Counted from the stretch's first letter, positions 1-9,152 are shown. The stretch is 64,000 nucleotides of DNA from Ancylobacter defluvii (GCF_018390605.1 NZ_JAHBGD010000027.1:124001-188000), one strand, 5' to 3'. Notes: generated by a model not told the origin, from the sequence alone. Made by a program: numbers and translations.

Positions 1-879
1 CGAACCTTCGTGACGGTCGCGGAACTGCTGAGCTTCAGCCGCGCCGCCGAGCGCCTAGGGGTCACGCCTTCGTCGCTCAGCCAGACCATCCGCAACCTCG
101 AGGAACGATTGGGTATCCGCCTGCTCAATCGCACCACGCGCAGCGTGGCCCTCACCCCCGCCGGAGAGACCCTGCTGCTTCGCCTGCGCCCCGCCATGGA
201 CGAGATCAATGCAGCCCTCGCCAGTGCGACGCGTTTCCGGGACACGCCGGCCGGTACGGTGCGCGTGCACGCCGCCCGCCTCGCGGCACAAGCATTCGTC
301 CTACCGATGCTGGGCGCGTTCAGCCGGTCCTATCCCGAGATCACGGTCGATGTGACCGTCGATGATGCCGTCGTCGATATCGTGTCGGGAGGATGGGACG
401 TGGCCATCCGCCCCGGCGAAGTGGTCGAACGGGACATGATCGCGGTCGAGATCGGTGGTCCGCTGGTACAGTATCCCGTGGCGACCCCAGACTACATCGC
501 CCGGCGCGGGACGCCCAAGGCGCCCGAACAGTTACTCGATCACAATTGCATTCTCTGGAGGTGGGCGGGGCAGAGCCTCCCCTATGCTTGGGAGTTCTGC
601 CGAAACGGCAATTGGTTTGAACTAGTGGTCAAGGGCACGATCATCGTGAGCGACCGGGCCATGATGCTCGCCGCCTGCCTGGATGGCGCCGGCATCGCCT
701 TCGCCACCAACCGGGAGGCCGATGCTCTCATTGCCGAGGGCCGCCTGGTCAGGATGCTCGATCCATATTGCGAGCCCTATCCCGGTTATTTCCTCTGCTA
801 TCCCCGGCAGCGACAGATGGCGCCCGCATTGCGCGCCTTCATGGATGCTTTGCGCATGACGGCCCGTCAGGATCCATGA
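1..879 (+). CDS. LysR-family transcriptional regulator (5' end outside window)
   Basis: The open frame runs in from the window edge and ends at 879. The first codons give R-T-F-V-T-V-A-E, the usual start of a LysR helix-turn-helix minus a few residues. The N-terminal HTH shows FSRAAERLGVTPSSLSQTI followed by the LEERLG...LNRTTR linker typical of the family. A periplasmic-binding-fold effector domain follows, with the late motif GAGIAFATNREAD where the family has its conserved G-x-G-I segment. It lies 58 bases ahead of the Atu4866-fusion gene in the same direction. Its ligand cannot be read from sequence; neighbouring dehydrogenases suggest a redox or aldehyde-type signal, which is inference. 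Confidence 0.9.
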   Translation, partial: RTFVTVAELLSFSRAAERLGVTPSSLSQTIRNLEERLGIRLLNRTTRSVALTPAGETLLLRLRPAMDEINAALASATRFRDTPAGTVRVHAARLAAQAFVLPMLGAFSRSYPEITVDVTVDDAVVDIVSGGWDVAIRPGEVVERDMIAVEIGGPLVQYPVATPDYIARRGTPKAPEQLLDHNCILWRWAGQSLPYAWEFCRNGNWFELVVKGTIIVSDRAMMLAACLDGAGIAFATNREADALIAEGRLVRMLDPYCEPYPGYFLCYPRQRQMAPALRAFMDALRMTARQDP

Positions 880-937
880 ACACTCGATGCGCTGGCACGG
901 ATGCGCGCATGACGGAGCACGAAAGGGGGCATCGCTT

Positions 938-1684
938 ATGACAATGGAAGGCCGGCCGAGACGCTGCAGTGAGCTCCTTGCAGCGCTTATCGCCAATGAA
1001 GTGGGAGGCCATCGCCCGATCCTGCTAGCGGGTGGCGCGGTCCTAACGCTCGATCCCCGTATCGGCGACTGGGAGCGGGCGGATGTCCTCATCTGCGACT
1101 CAGTGATCGTAGCCGTCGGCCCCGGCCTCTCCACAGGGCCGGATGACGACGACACGATCGTCATCGATTGCGAGGGTACACTGATCCTGCCCTCGCATGT
1201 GAACTTCGCAGATCCCGCCTCAGCGGCCACGCTGTTTCCGGCAGCGACGGCGGACATTGCCGTTATCCGCCTGGCCGTTTCGGCGCCAACACAGGTCGCG
1301 CAGCTATCGGTCTCAGTGGCAGCCGCGTGGCCGGCAACGGCTCCGGGCCGGCATCTCGACATGCTGATCGCCGCTGGCAGGATCCGGCGGTGGAACGGCA
1401 AGCCGATCGAGCATGCGGTCGAGGTGGTAACGCCTGTCGAGGGGAAGATCGACGATCATCCCTATCTCGGTACGTGGATCGATGAGGATGAATTCGTCCG
1501 CCAGGAATTGCTGCCAGGTGGCCGTTATGAAGAAGCGCGCGGAGACCGGCAGAGCGCCTATCGGGGCGCGTACTGGATACAGAGCGAGCGGATCGTCTAT
1601 CGGGACGATCTCGGCTTCTGGGCGTTCGGAGAGTTCAAGAACGGGCAACTCCATCACGCGGGTTATCGCTTCAGTCGGCGTTGA
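938..1684 (+). CDS. Amidohydrolase-shell protein fused to a C-terminal Atu4866 domain
   Basis: The start at 938 follows an AAGGGGG ribosome site; an upstream in-frame ATG at 887 has none. Residues about 25-75 resemble the N-terminal beta-sandwich of amidohydrolases (LLAGGAVLTLDPRIGDW, then ADVLICDS and a VIDCEGTLILP strand). Residues about 140-165 resemble the returning C-terminal sandwich strand (LDMLIAAGRIRRWNGK). The metal-binding TIM barrel that should lie between them, including the HxH motif, is absent. Residues about 170-248 form an Atu4866 domain (HPYLGTW, LLPGGRYEEARG, SAYRGAYW, FGEFKNGQLHHAG), a family of unknown function named after an Agrobacterium protein. A paralogous domain stands alone at 5697-6068. 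Amidohydrolase activity is very unlikely; the role is unknown. Confidence 0.72.
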   Translation: MTMEGRPRRCSELLAALIANEVGGHRPILLAGGAVLTLDPRIGDWERADVLICDSVIVAVGPGLSTGPDDDDTIVIDCEGTLILPSHVNFADPASAATLFPAATADIAVIRLAVSAPTQVAQLSVSVAAAWPATAPGRHLDMLIAAGRIRRWNGKPIEHAVEVVTPVEGKIDDHPYLGTWIDEDEFVRQELLPGGRYEEARGDRQSAYRGAYWIQSERIVYRDDLGFWAFGEFKNGQLHHAGYRFSRR

Positions 1685-1872
1685 GCGTCGCGCGATCGGC
1701 CGGCCACAGCCTGGGCACTGCGGGCGAGGCCGCGTGCGGCCTCATTATATCCCCTCGGCTAACAAAGAAGCGTAGATTTCCGTCGATTATCGATCCGACC
1801 TTCGCAAAGCATAATCCCTTCCATGAGCAAGCCTCCCCACAGCGGGTGGCGATGGAGAAATGGGAGCTTGTT

Positions 1873-2247
1873 ATGGAAAGCCTGACCAACATCACGATCC
1901 TGCGCGCCCGCCCCGGACTGGAAGACGTGCTGGGCCATGAGCTCGAACGGCTTGTAGAGCCGTGCCGTGCCGCCCCCGGCTGCCTTGAGTACCACCTGCA
2001 TCGGTCGCAGGACGAAGCGGGCGTGTGGTGCATCTACGAGACGTGGCGGTCCCGGCAAGATCTCAAGGAGAATCTGCGGCACGCCCGGATGCAGGGGTAT
2101 CTCGGCCTGCTGCACCATCTCGCCGAACCCAAGTTCGAGCTCCTGACCTTCTCGGAACTGAATGCACCGGCGACGACCTCGAATGTCACCCGCCCCGTGC
2201 GCTGGAGAAGCCTTCCGCACTCCCCTCGCGCACTGCGTTCGGCATGA
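1873..2247 (+). CDS. Antibiotic biosynthesis monooxygenase (ABM) fold protein
   Basis: A 124-residue protein. I chose the ATG at 1873 because GGGAG precedes it and the family motif starts there (residues 1-20 carry TNITILRARPG). The alpha-beta ferredoxin-like ABM domain is shown by the Glu-rich helix after the first strand (EDVLGHELERLVEPCRAAPGC), then LEYHLHRSQDE and the conserved ETW motif. Small ABM proteins act as cofactor-free oxygenases on quinols or as dimeric scaffolds. The C-terminal 25 residues are basic and look non-conserved. It sits 15 bases upstream of the antiporter start, so the two are probably co-transcribed. The substrate cannot be told. Confidence 0.75.
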   Translation: MESLTNITILRARPGLEDVLGHELERLVEPCRAAPGCLEYHLHRSQDEAGVWCIYETWRSRQDLKENLRHARMQGYLGLLHHLAEPKFELLTFSELNAPATTSNVTRPVRWRSLPHSPRALRSA

Positions 2248-2262
2248 TCGGGGGACAGTTAG

Positions 2263-3804
2263 ATGGCCCTCTTTGAGAACATGCTGATCCTCGTCCTTGT
2301 CGCCGTCGGACTGCTGCATGTATCGCGGCGACTGAACATTCCTTATCCGACGATGCTGGCCCTGTCGGGAGTACTGGTTGCGACGCTGCCATGGACGCCG
2401 GTCATCGAAATCGATCCCCAACTCGCCCTGGCGCTGTTCATCGCGCCGGCGCTCTTCGATGCGGCTTATGACTTCTCGCCGAGGGCATTGAAAAGCAACT
2501 GGAAGCCTTTGCTCGCTCTGGCCGCCTTCGCCGTGGTGATCACGACGGCTGCAGTGGCATGGGTGAGCATGGCCTTGGCCGGCCTTCCCCTGGCGGCCGC
2601 AATTGCGCTGGGAGCGATCGTCGCTCCGCCGGACGCGGCCGCCGCGACCGCCGTGCTGGCGCGCTTCTCTCTGCCGCGCAGGACGATCGCCGTCCTCAAG
2701 GGCGAGAGCCTCTTCAACGACGCTCTCGCGCTGCTCATTCTCGGCGCCGCCATTTCTTTAAGCTCACAGGCGGAAGTCTCCAGAAACCAGCTTTCGATGA
2801 TCCTGATCGCCGCTCCCGGAGGCATCGCGCTGGGGATCGGCTTCGCGCTCGTCTATGTCCGCATCGCCCCCAGTTTTGCCGGCACGCTGGGCAGCCGGCT
2901 GCTGGAATTCGTCGCCACCTTCGGCGTCTGGGTCATCGCGGAACGGCTGCACCTCTCCGCGATCCTGTGCATCGTGGCATTCGCCATGGGAGTGGCGCGT
3001 TACTTCCCCGAGCGCCAATCCGCTCGGGATCGTGTTCACTCCTATGCCGTCTGGGAAGCGGCGGTTTTCGTCCTGAATGTACTTGCCTTCCTGCTCATGG
3101 GCTTGCAGGCCCGCGCTATCCTCATGGGGCTGAACGCGGCCGAAGCCTGGCAGGCGCTGGCTTTCGCCGGCGTGGTGCTGGCAACCGTCGTACTTGTCCG
3201 CATCGCCTGGGTCTTGCTGTTCAATCGCGCCATGTACCGTGGAACGCACATGGCCGGCGGGCCGGACGCGCCGAGCTTCGCGCAGGCCTGCATCGTGTCG
3301 TGGTGTGGCATGAGGGGCGTCGTGACGTTGGCCGCCGCGCTTTATCTGCCGACCGACTTTCCCGGACGCGATCTCATCGTTCTCGGCTCGCTCGCCGTCG
3401 TGCTCGGCACGCTGATCGGCCAGGGACTTACGCTTGGCCCGCTCATCCGCTTCCTGGAGGTGCAGCCGGATACGTCCTTCGAGGCCGAAGTTGCGACGAC
3501 CCGCGCCGTCCTGCTGGACGCAGCGCTTGACCACCTCTCCGGCGAGAACGGCGCCGCCGCCGTGCATCTGCGTGACATCTATCGCGCCAAGCGTGCCGCC
3601 GTCGCGCCGCACGATAGCCGGCGTTCCGCAGGAGAGGTCGATCAATTGCGCCGGTCGGTGCTGGATGAGATGCGGACCGCGCTGGCGGGCATCCGCCGGA
3701 CGGGGGGAATCGAGGACGATGTCTTCCAGGCCGTTCAAGAGGAGCTCGATTGGGCTGAACTGGCGGCATCATCACCTGGCCAGCTTCAGCTCGAGGAAAC
3801 CTGA
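2263..3804 (+). CDS. Na+/H+ antiporter, CPA1/NhaP type
   Basis: A 513-residue inner-membrane protein with about twelve hydrophobic helices and a hydrophilic C-terminal tail of about 110 residues. It begins with the family's N-terminal helix (LILVLVAVGLLHV), followed by RLNIPYPTMLALSG. It carries the double-acidic exchanger site region APPDAAAATAVL near residue 125 and the ESLFNDALALL motif characteristic of the monovalent cation:proton antiporter-1 family, plus SWCGMRGVVTLAAAL later on. It exchanges Na+ (or K+) for protons and so affects cytoplasmic pH. Co-oriented with the ABM gene upstream. Cation specificity is not determined by sequence. Confidence 0.92.
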   Translation: MALFENMLILVLVAVGLLHVSRRLNIPYPTMLALSGVLVATLPWTPVIEIDPQLALALFIAPALFDAAYDFSPRALKSNWKPLLALAAFAVVITTAAVAWVSMALAGLPLAAAIALGAIVAPPDAAAATAVLARFSLPRRTIAVLKGESLFNDALALLILGAAISLSSQAEVSRNQLSMILIAAPGGIALGIGFALVYVRIAPSFAGTLGSRLLEFVATFGVWVIAERLHLSAILCIVAFAMGVARYFPERQSARDRVHSYAVWEAAVFVLNVLAFLLMGLQARAILMGLNAAEAWQALAFAGVVLATVVLVRIAWVLLFNRAMYRGTHMAGGPDAPSFAQACIVSWCGMRGVVTLAAALYLPTDFPGRDLIVLGSLAVVLGTLIGQGLTLGPLIRFLEVQPDTSFEAEVATTRAVLLDAALDHLSGENGAAAVHLRDIYRAKRAAVAPHDSRRSAGEVDQLRRSVLDEMRTALAGIRRTGGIEDDVFQAVQEELDWAELAASSPGQLQLEET

Positions 3805-4016
3805 TCTCGGTCGCGCGTGGCTTGATTGTCCCGACATCCCCGATGCGCCCCGGTCCCAGTCGGGGTGCATCGTCGTTGGGGTCGATCATCCAATTATATC
3901 GCCTCAACTAACAAGCTATGTTGAAACGCGCCGGATTATAGGCAGCAAGGTTACAATCTAATCTCCCTTCCACAGTGGCGAGCCAATCAGGGCTCGCGCA
4001 TAGGAAGGAGAAAGCC

Positions 4017-4853
4017 ATGACCGGCCGGGTTTGGTTCATCACGGGAATAGCCCGTGGCCTGGGACATTCCCTTGCGCAGGTCGCACTGGAGCGCGGCGAC
4101 CGGGTGATCGGCACAACGCGCGACGGTGCCCTGCCGGGGGGACTCTCCAAGCAGGACCTTGAGGTGCTCCCGTTGGATTTGGGCGATCCCGCCTCGATCA
4201 AGCAGGCGCTCGCCTCGGCTTATGCACTGCACGGGCGCATCGACGTGCTGGTGAACAATGCCGGTTACGGCCTTCTCGGGCCTGTCGAAGCGGCCTCCGA
4301 TCCGGAGGTGCGTGACATCTTCAACATCAATCTCTTCGCCCCGCTGGCCGTCATCCGTCATGCGCTGCCCCGAATGCGGGCTCAGGGGTGCGGGCACATC
4401 GTCAACATCTCGTCCATTGCCGGCATCGCACCGGCTCCCGGCTCAGGCATCTATGCCGGTACGAAAGCCGCACTATCGGCGATTTCCTACGCGCTCTCGC
4501 AGGAAGTGGCGCCGTTCGGGCTCTGGGTGACCGCCGTCGAGCCGGGCGCGTTCCGCACGGAATTCCTGTCGAGCCGCTCCATCCTCCGCACCGCGGCGCA
4601 TATCGACGACTATGCCGCCACGAGCGGCCGTGCCGTCGACGGTCTTCTGTGCCGGGATGGACGGCAGGCCGGCGACCCGCGGCTTGCGGCGCTGGCCATT
4701 CTCGAAGCCGTCGAGGCGGAAGAGCCGCCGCTCGATCTGCTGCTCGGCAGCGACGCGCTCCGACGCGCTCAGGCGCGGCTCGATCACCTCGATGACGACC
4801 TGCGGCGGTGGGAGGACGTCAGCCGCAGCACCGATCTCCCGGAAACCGCCTAG
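4017..4853 (+). CDS. Short-chain dehydrogenase/reductase (SDR), classical type
   Basis: A 278-residue NAD(P)-dependent oxidoreductase. The ATG at 4017 follows GGAAGGAG and is preferred over the in-frame ATG at 3975. It has the cofactor loop TGIARGLG near residue 9, the NNAG motif near residue 80, the catalytic serine in NISSIAG and the catalytic Y-x-x-x-K in YAGTK. Its C-terminal third, running to a long acidic/arginine-rich tail, resembles the SDR subgroup often annotated as oxidoreductases acting on ketones or aldehydes. It is the first of three SDR genes in this cluster; substrate unknown. Confidence 0.9.
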   Translation: MTGRVWFITGIARGLGHSLAQVALERGDRVIGTTRDGALPGGLSKQDLEVLPLDLGDPASIKQALASAYALHGRIDVLVNNAGYGLLGPVEAASDPEVRDIFNINLFAPLAVIRHALPRMRAQGCGHIVNISSIAGIAPAPGSGIYAGTKAALSAISYALSQEVAPFGLWVTAVEPGAFRTEFLSSRSILRTAAHIDDYAATSGRAVDGLLCRDGRQAGDPRLAALAILEAVEAEEPPLDLLLGSDALRRAQARLDHLDDDLRRWEDVSRSTDLPETA

Positions 4854-4952
4854 CCAGCTTCCGTGCCCTGCGAGCGCGCATCCGGGACATATCCCGCCGG
4901 CCGCAGCGGCGCCTCACCATTCTCCAGCCCACCTAGAAGAAGGAATCGTTCC

Positions 4953-5684
4953 ATGAGCACTCTCGCCAACAAGATCGTTCTCATCACCGGGGCCAGCAGC
5001 GGCATCGGCGAAGCGACCGCCCGCGCACTCGCCAAGGCCGGAGCCGTCGTCGTGCTCGGAGCGCGGCGGACGGATCGGCTCGAGCATCTGACGGCCGAAA
5101 TCGAGGCAGCCGGTGGCACGGCAATCTACAGGAGTCTCGATGTGACCTCCCGCGAAGACGTTCAGGCCTTCGCCGACGCCGCGCTGGCCGCTTTCGGGCG
5201 CATTGACGTCATCGTCAACAATGCCGGCGTCATGCCGCTCTCGCCGATGGCGGCGCTCAAGGTGGACGAGTGGGATCGGATGATCGACGTCAACATCAAG
5301 GGCGTCCTCCACGGGATCGCGGCTGTGCTGCCGGTGATGAACCGCCAGGGCGCCGGGCAGGTCATCAATGTCTCGTCGATCGGCGGCCTCGCCGTTTCCC
5401 CAACGGCCGCTGTGTACTGCGCCACCAAATTCGCGGTGCGGGCGATCTCCGATGGCCTGCGGCAGGAGAGCGACAAGATCCGCGTGACCTGCGTCTATCC
5501 CGGCGTCGTGGAATCCGAACTCGCCAACTCGATCACCGATCCGACCGCGGCCGAGGCCATGGTCGCCTATCGCCAGATCGCCCTGAAGCCCGAAGCCATC
5601 GCCGATGCGATCGTCCATGTCGTCGGTCAACCCGCCGACATCGACACCAGCGAGATCGTCATCCGGCCGACGGCCAGTGCCTGA
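4953..5684 (+). CDS. SDR family oxidoreductase
   Basis: A 243-residue classical SDR. The ATG at 4953 has AAGGA upstream and begins the standard first strand ([14 protein letters not shown]). Further marks are NNAG near residue 88, the serine in NVSSIGG and the active-site YCATK. It belongs to the same subgroup as the gene at 7280-8029 (shared MPLSPM/MPLSD, V-D-VNIKG/VNVKG and [16 protein letters not shown] segments), so the two are paralogues. The Atu4866-domain gene starts 12 bases after its stop, so the pair is probably one transcript. Substrate not determined. Confidence 0.9.
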   Translation: MSTLANKIVLITGASSGIGEATARALAKAGAVVVLGARRTDRLEHLTAEIEAAGGTAIYRSLDVTSREDVQAFADAALAAFGRIDVIVNNAGVMPLSPMAALKVDEWDRMIDVNIKGVLHGIAAVLPVMNRQGAGQVINVSSIGGLAVSPTAAVYCATKFAVRAISDGLRQESDKIRVTCVYPGVVESELANSITDPTAAEAMVAYRQIALKPEAIADAIVHVVGQPADIDTSEIVIRPTASA

Positions 5685-5696
5685 GCGGAGGCCAGG

Positions 5697-6068
5697 ATGA
5701 ACATGCCCCACCGCTCGCACCTCTCAATAGCCGCCGCCGTTTTGCTTCTCGCCGGCACCTCGATCCAGCAAGGACATGCCCAGATGAACCATGCTCGAAC
5801 CAAAGCCTCCGCACCGGATGCCGACCATCCCTATGTCGGCATGTGGATCACCGGGGATGGCCATATCCGCCACAACCTGCTGCCGAATGGCCGCTATGAC
5901 GAGGCGCGGGGCCGGACGGAGAGTGCTTATCGGGGCCGCTACGAGGTGCGCGGAAATCACATCGACTACTGGGATGACACCGGCTTCACTGCCGATGGCG
6001 AGTTCATCGACGGGGTTCTCCACCATGCCGGCATGATCCTGTACCGCGACGAAAAGCTGCCGCGCTGA
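5697..6068 (+). CDS. Exported Atu4866-domain protein
   Basis: A 123-residue protein starting at 5697, 12 bases after the SDR stop, with GGAGG upstream. Residues 1-29 form a Sec-type signal peptide (basic start, LSIAAAVLLLAGTSI core, small residues near QGHAQ). The mature part is one Atu4866 domain: HPYVGMW, LLPNGRYDEARG, SAYRGRYEV and a closing GEFIDGVLHHAGM. It matches the C-terminal domain of the protein at 938-1684 segment by segment. This copy is probably periplasmic whereas the other has no signal peptide. No function is established for the domain. Confidence 0.82.
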   Translation: MNMPHRSHLSIAAAVLLLAGTSIQQGHAQMNHARTKASAPDADHPYVGMWITGDGHIRHNLLPNGRYDEARGRTESAYRGRYEVRGNHIDYWDDTGFTADGEFIDGVLHHAGMILYRDEKLPR

Positions 6069-6154
6069 CTGCAGCTCAATCGACTGTCTGCCTGTCGTTG
6101 GTAGCGCCGGATGACATGAACGTCGCCGGCGCTACATCGTTAAGGGGCACGCGC

Positions 6155-7108
6155 ATGCCGGATGCACGGGAGATGATTTTGGTACCGAACGCGCCATCCA
6201 CTCCGTCGCCCCCCCCCGACCGGACCTCTCCCGCGGGGCTCGAAAGCCACATAAGCGGCACCACCCTCGTCAGCGGTGACGGCCCCGCCTGGCAGGACGT
6301 CTTCGCGCAAGTCTTCTGCCGCAGGCACGTACAACATCCCTTCCTGGTTCCGGCCGTCGCGGAACCGCTGATCGTGTGGGTGATATCGGGCAAGGCCATT
6401 GTCGAGGAGCGCGAGGTTGGCGGCACATGGATCGCGAGCCATGTGAGCGTCGGCGACTTCTTCTTGACCCGCTCGCCAACGCCCTATGAGCTGCGGTGGC
6501 AGGCGGAGGCCCACCAGCCCTTCGAGGTGATGCACCTCTATGTCTCGGTGCCGCTGTTCGACCGAGTGGCGCGCGAGATGCTCGGCAAGGCTGCTGGGAC
6601 TGTCACGCTTCGGGACGTCTCGGGCGGCCGGGACGCCACCCTCTCGAAATTGCTGGGCCTGCTTCACACGGAACTGGTAACGGAAGGTGGCGGTGGGGAC
6701 TTGTTCGTCGCCGGACTGGCGCAGAGCCTCGCCGTCCACCTCGTGCGCCACTACGCGGTCGCAGATGCCGAGAGACGTGCACAGGGCGCGCTGCCGGGCT
6801 GGCGGTTGCGGCGGGCCACCGCCTTCATGGCCGCCCGGCTCGACCAGCCCTTCGACCTTGATCGACTGGCCGCGGAGGTGGGCATGAGCGCGTTCCATTT
6901 CAGTCGACTGTTCAAGAAGGCGACGGGCCTTTCGCCATCGCTCTACTTCATCCGCCAGCGGGTGGCGGAAGCGCAGCGGCTTCTGCAGGAAACCGACAGC
7001 AGTGTCATCGAGATCGGAATGGCGGTCGGCTATTCCAGCCCCAGCCATTTCGCCCAGATTTTCCGCCGCGAGACCGGCCTGTCGCCGAGCGACTACCGGC
7101 GCGGCTAG
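6155..7108 (+). CDS. AraC-family regulator with cupin-type sensor domain
   Basis: The start was placed at 6155 because AAGGGG lies seven bases upstream; in-frame starts at 6116 and 6098 are possible but poorly supported. The N-terminal half resembles the cupin AraC sensor (PLIVWVISGKAIVEER, then SVGDFFLTRSPTPYEL). The C-terminal about 100 residues hold two helix-turn-helix units: FDLDRLAAEVGMSAFHFSRL with FKKATGLSPSLYFIRQR, then VIEIGMAVGYSSPSHFAQIF with RRETGLSPSDYRR, the AraC signature. It is a transcription activator whose probable targets are the flanking SDR genes at 4953 and 7280. The ligand is unknown. Confidence 0.88.
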   Translation: MPDAREMILVPNAPSTPSPPPDRTSPAGLESHISGTTLVSGDGPAWQDVFAQVFCRRHVQHPFLVPAVAEPLIVWVISGKAIVEEREVGGTWIASHVSVGDFFLTRSPTPYELRWQAEAHQPFEVMHLYVSVPLFDRVAREMLGKAAGTVTLRDVSGGRDATLSKLLGLLHTELVTEGGGGDLFVAGLAQSLAVHLVRHYAVADAERRAQGALPGWRLRRATAFMAARLDQPFDLDRLAAEVGMSAFHFSRLFKKATGLSPSLYFIRQRVAEAQRLLQETDSSVIEIGMAVGYSSPSHFAQIFRRETGLSPSDYRRG

Positions 7109-7279
7109 GGCCGGGCCTGCTGCCTGGGGACATTCGCTGCAGGGAATCGAGCAAGATCCCGACAGTACCCGCAAGCCCCCGTGCGCCCGAAAGGCCGACC
7201 GTCTTTAGCTTTCTACCTGTCCAACGCGAGCCCCCGTCGCCTGATCTGGCAGGGGCCACACGCAACAGGGAGACATGCC

Positions 7280-8029
7280 ATGAGCAACATCAAGGGAAAG
7301 GTCGCGCTGATCACCGGCGCGTCGAGTGGTATCGGCGCTGCTACCGCGCTCAAGCTGGCGGCAGCCGGCGTGAAGGTCGGCCTCGCAGCCCGCCGCGTCG
7401 ACCGGCTGGAGGCCTTGAAGGCGGAGATCGTCGAACAAGGGGGCGACGCTCTGGTAATCGAAATGGACGTGGTCGATCCGGCCTCCGTCGAGGCCGGCGT
7501 CGCGAAGTTGGTCGGTGCCTATGGCTCGATCGACATTCTCTTCAACAATGCCGGCCTGATGCCGCTTTCCGATATCGACCAGCTCAAGACCGGCGAATGG
7601 CACCGCATGGTCGACGTCAACGTCAAGGGCCTGCTCAACACCACGGCGGCCGTACTGCCACAGATGATTAAGCAGCACGCCGGGCACATCTTCAACACCT
7701 CGTCGATTGCCGGCCGCAAGGTCTTCAAGGGGCTATCGGTCTATTGCGCCACCAAGCACGCCGTGACCGCCTTCTCCGACGGCCTACGCATGGAGGTCGG
7801 GCAGAAGCACAACATCCGTGTCACCTGCATTCAACCCGGTGCCGTGGCCACCGAGCTGTACGACCAGATCACCGACCCCGGTTATCGCCAGCAGATGGAC
7901 GATCTCGCCAAGCAGATGACCTTCCTTCAGGGGGCGGATGTCGCCGACACCATCCTGTTCGCGCTTGAGGCGCCGGCACACGTGAATGTCGCGGAACTCT
8001 TCGTCCTGCCCATTAATCAAGGCTGGTGA
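7280..8029 (+). CDS. SDR family oxidoreductase
   Basis: A 249-residue classical SDR. The ATG at 7280 is preceded by AGGGAG. It carries TGASSGIG near residue 12, FNNAG near residue 88, the catalytic serine in NTSSIAG and YCATK. It lies just downstream of the AraC regulator in the same direction and 72 bases before the flavin-reductase-like gene, so a shared transcript under AraC control is likely. Closest relative within the window is the SDR at 4953-5684. Dehydrogenase or reductase activity on a small carbonyl compound is expected from the family only. Confidence 0.9.
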   Translation: MSNIKGKVALITGASSGIGAATALKLAAAGVKVGLAARRVDRLEALKAEIVEQGGDALVIEMDVVDPASVEAGVAKLVGAYGSIDILFNNAGLMPLSDIDQLKTGEWHRMVDVNVKGLLNTTAAVLPQMIKQHAGHIFNTSSIAGRKVFKGLSVYCATKHAVTAFSDGLRMEVGQKHNIRVTCIQPGAVATELYDQITDPGYRQQMDDLAKQMTFLQGADVADTILFALEAPAHVNVAELFVLPINQGW

Positions 8030-8101
8030 GCCGCCCCGCACTGGAAATTGCCGGCCTTCGCCTCTTCTGCATGCGAAGGCCGGCGGTCAAGGAGCCAAGC
8101 C

Positions 8102-8653
8102 ATGAAGGAATTGCCCGCTTCCCAGGCCTTCCGCCTGCTCGAACCCGGTCCGATCGTGTTGGTGACGACCGTGGGGAACGGGAAGCCTAACATCATGACG
8201 ATGGGTTTCCACATGATGATCCAGCACGATCCGCCCCTGATCGGCTGCATCATCGGCCCCTGGGATCACAGCTATGGCACCCTGAAGACGACGGGCGAGT
8301 GCGTGATCGCCATCCCGACGGTCGATCTTGCGGAGGTGGTCGTCGACATCGGCAATTGCTCGGGCGACACCGTCGACAAGTTCGGCCGTTTCGGCCTGAC
8401 GCCGCAGCCGGCCGGCGACGTGAAAGCGCCGCTGATCAAGGAATGCCTCGCGAATATCGAATGCAAGATGGCCGATACCCGGCTGGTCGAGGAGCACAAT
8501 CTGTTCATCCTCGAAGCCCGGCGGATCTGGATCAACCCGGGCCGCGAGGAGCGGCGGACCCTGCATCACCGCGGCGACGGGAGCTTCACCGTCGATGGCG
8601 ACGTCCTCGACCTGCGCGAACGCATGGTGAAGTGGCGCCATCTTCAGCACTGA
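8102..8653 (+). CDS. Flavin reductase-like (FMN-binding split barrel) protein
   Basis: A 183-residue protein. The ATG at 8102 follows AAGGAG. It matches the flavin reductase-like domain family: a proline-rich start (KELPASQAFRLLEPGPIVLVTT), the N-x-MTMG segment with a following hydrophobic run, the PPLIGC...G strand, and the conserved (SYGTLKTTGECVIAIP) motif before the D-T-V-D-K-FGRFGL segment. Such proteins bind FMN and reduce flavins or act on small substrates. It is co-oriented with the SDR upstream. The role in the cluster, perhaps supplying reduced flavin to a partner oxygenase, is inference. Confidence 0.85.
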   Translation: MKELPASQAFRLLEPGPIVLVTTVGNGKPNIMTMGFHMMIQHDPPLIGCIIGPWDHSYGTLKTTGECVIAIPTVDLAEVVVDIGNCSGDTVDKFGRFGLTPQPAGDVKAPLIKECLANIECKMADTRLVEEHNLFILEARRIWINPGREERRTLHHRGDGSFTVDGDVLDLRERMVKWRHLQH

Positions 8654-8708
8654 CGACGGCACGGGTGACGGGTCGGGAAGGCGCATCCGGCGCGCCTTCC
8701 GCGTCGTT

Positions 8709-9152
8709 TCAAGAGCGCGTGCGGGCGTCGAGGCTGAAACGTCCGGCACCGAACGCCGCGATCTGCAGCAGTCCGCCGACGATCGAGATGTTCTTGAAGA
8801 AATGAATGAACTGGTTCTGATCGCCGAGGTTCGCATGGAAGGCGAGCGCGGTGGCGAGGGTGAACAGCGCCATCACGGTGGCGACGAGGCGAGTGCGATA
8901 GCCGACGATGAGCGCGACGCTGCCCACCACCTCGACAAGGACGGCAGCCACAAAACCAAGCGTGGCCAGAGGCAGCCCGGAGCTGGCGATCATCCCGATG
9001 GTTGCGGCGGGCGCCGAGAGCTTGGAAATGCCCGAAAGCAGAAAGAGCGGGGCGATGAGGAGACGCCCGGCCAACGGCACGAACGATTGGATAGCTTCCA
9101 CTGTGGAAGCGGTGCTGGACGAGTTCGACGACAAGGCGGCGGTCTGTGACAT
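8709..9152 (-). CDS. DoxX family membrane protein
   Basis: A 147-residue inner-membrane protein read on the minus strand. The ATG at 9152 has AGGAAAG upstream, while the longer in-frame start at 9206 does not. Four hydrophobic helices are visible (LAGRLLIAPLFLLSGISKL, LATLGFVAAVLVEVVGSVAL, LVATVMALFTLATALAFH, ISIVGGLLQIAAFGAG), with the FHFFKNIS-type segment (QFIHFFKNISIVGG) typical of DoxX/DoxD-like proteins. Family members are linked to thiosulfate oxidation or to redox and detoxification complexes. It is convergent with the flavin-reductase gene. Promoter probably shared with the stress cluster. Confidence 0.88.
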   Translation of the reverse strand: MSQTAALSSNSSSTASTVEAIQSFVPLAGRLLIAPLFLLSGISKLSAPAATIGMIASSGLPLATLGFVAAVLVEVVGSVALIVGYRTRLVATVMALFTLATALAFHANLGDQNQFIHFFKNISIVGGLLQIAAFGAGRFSLDARTRS

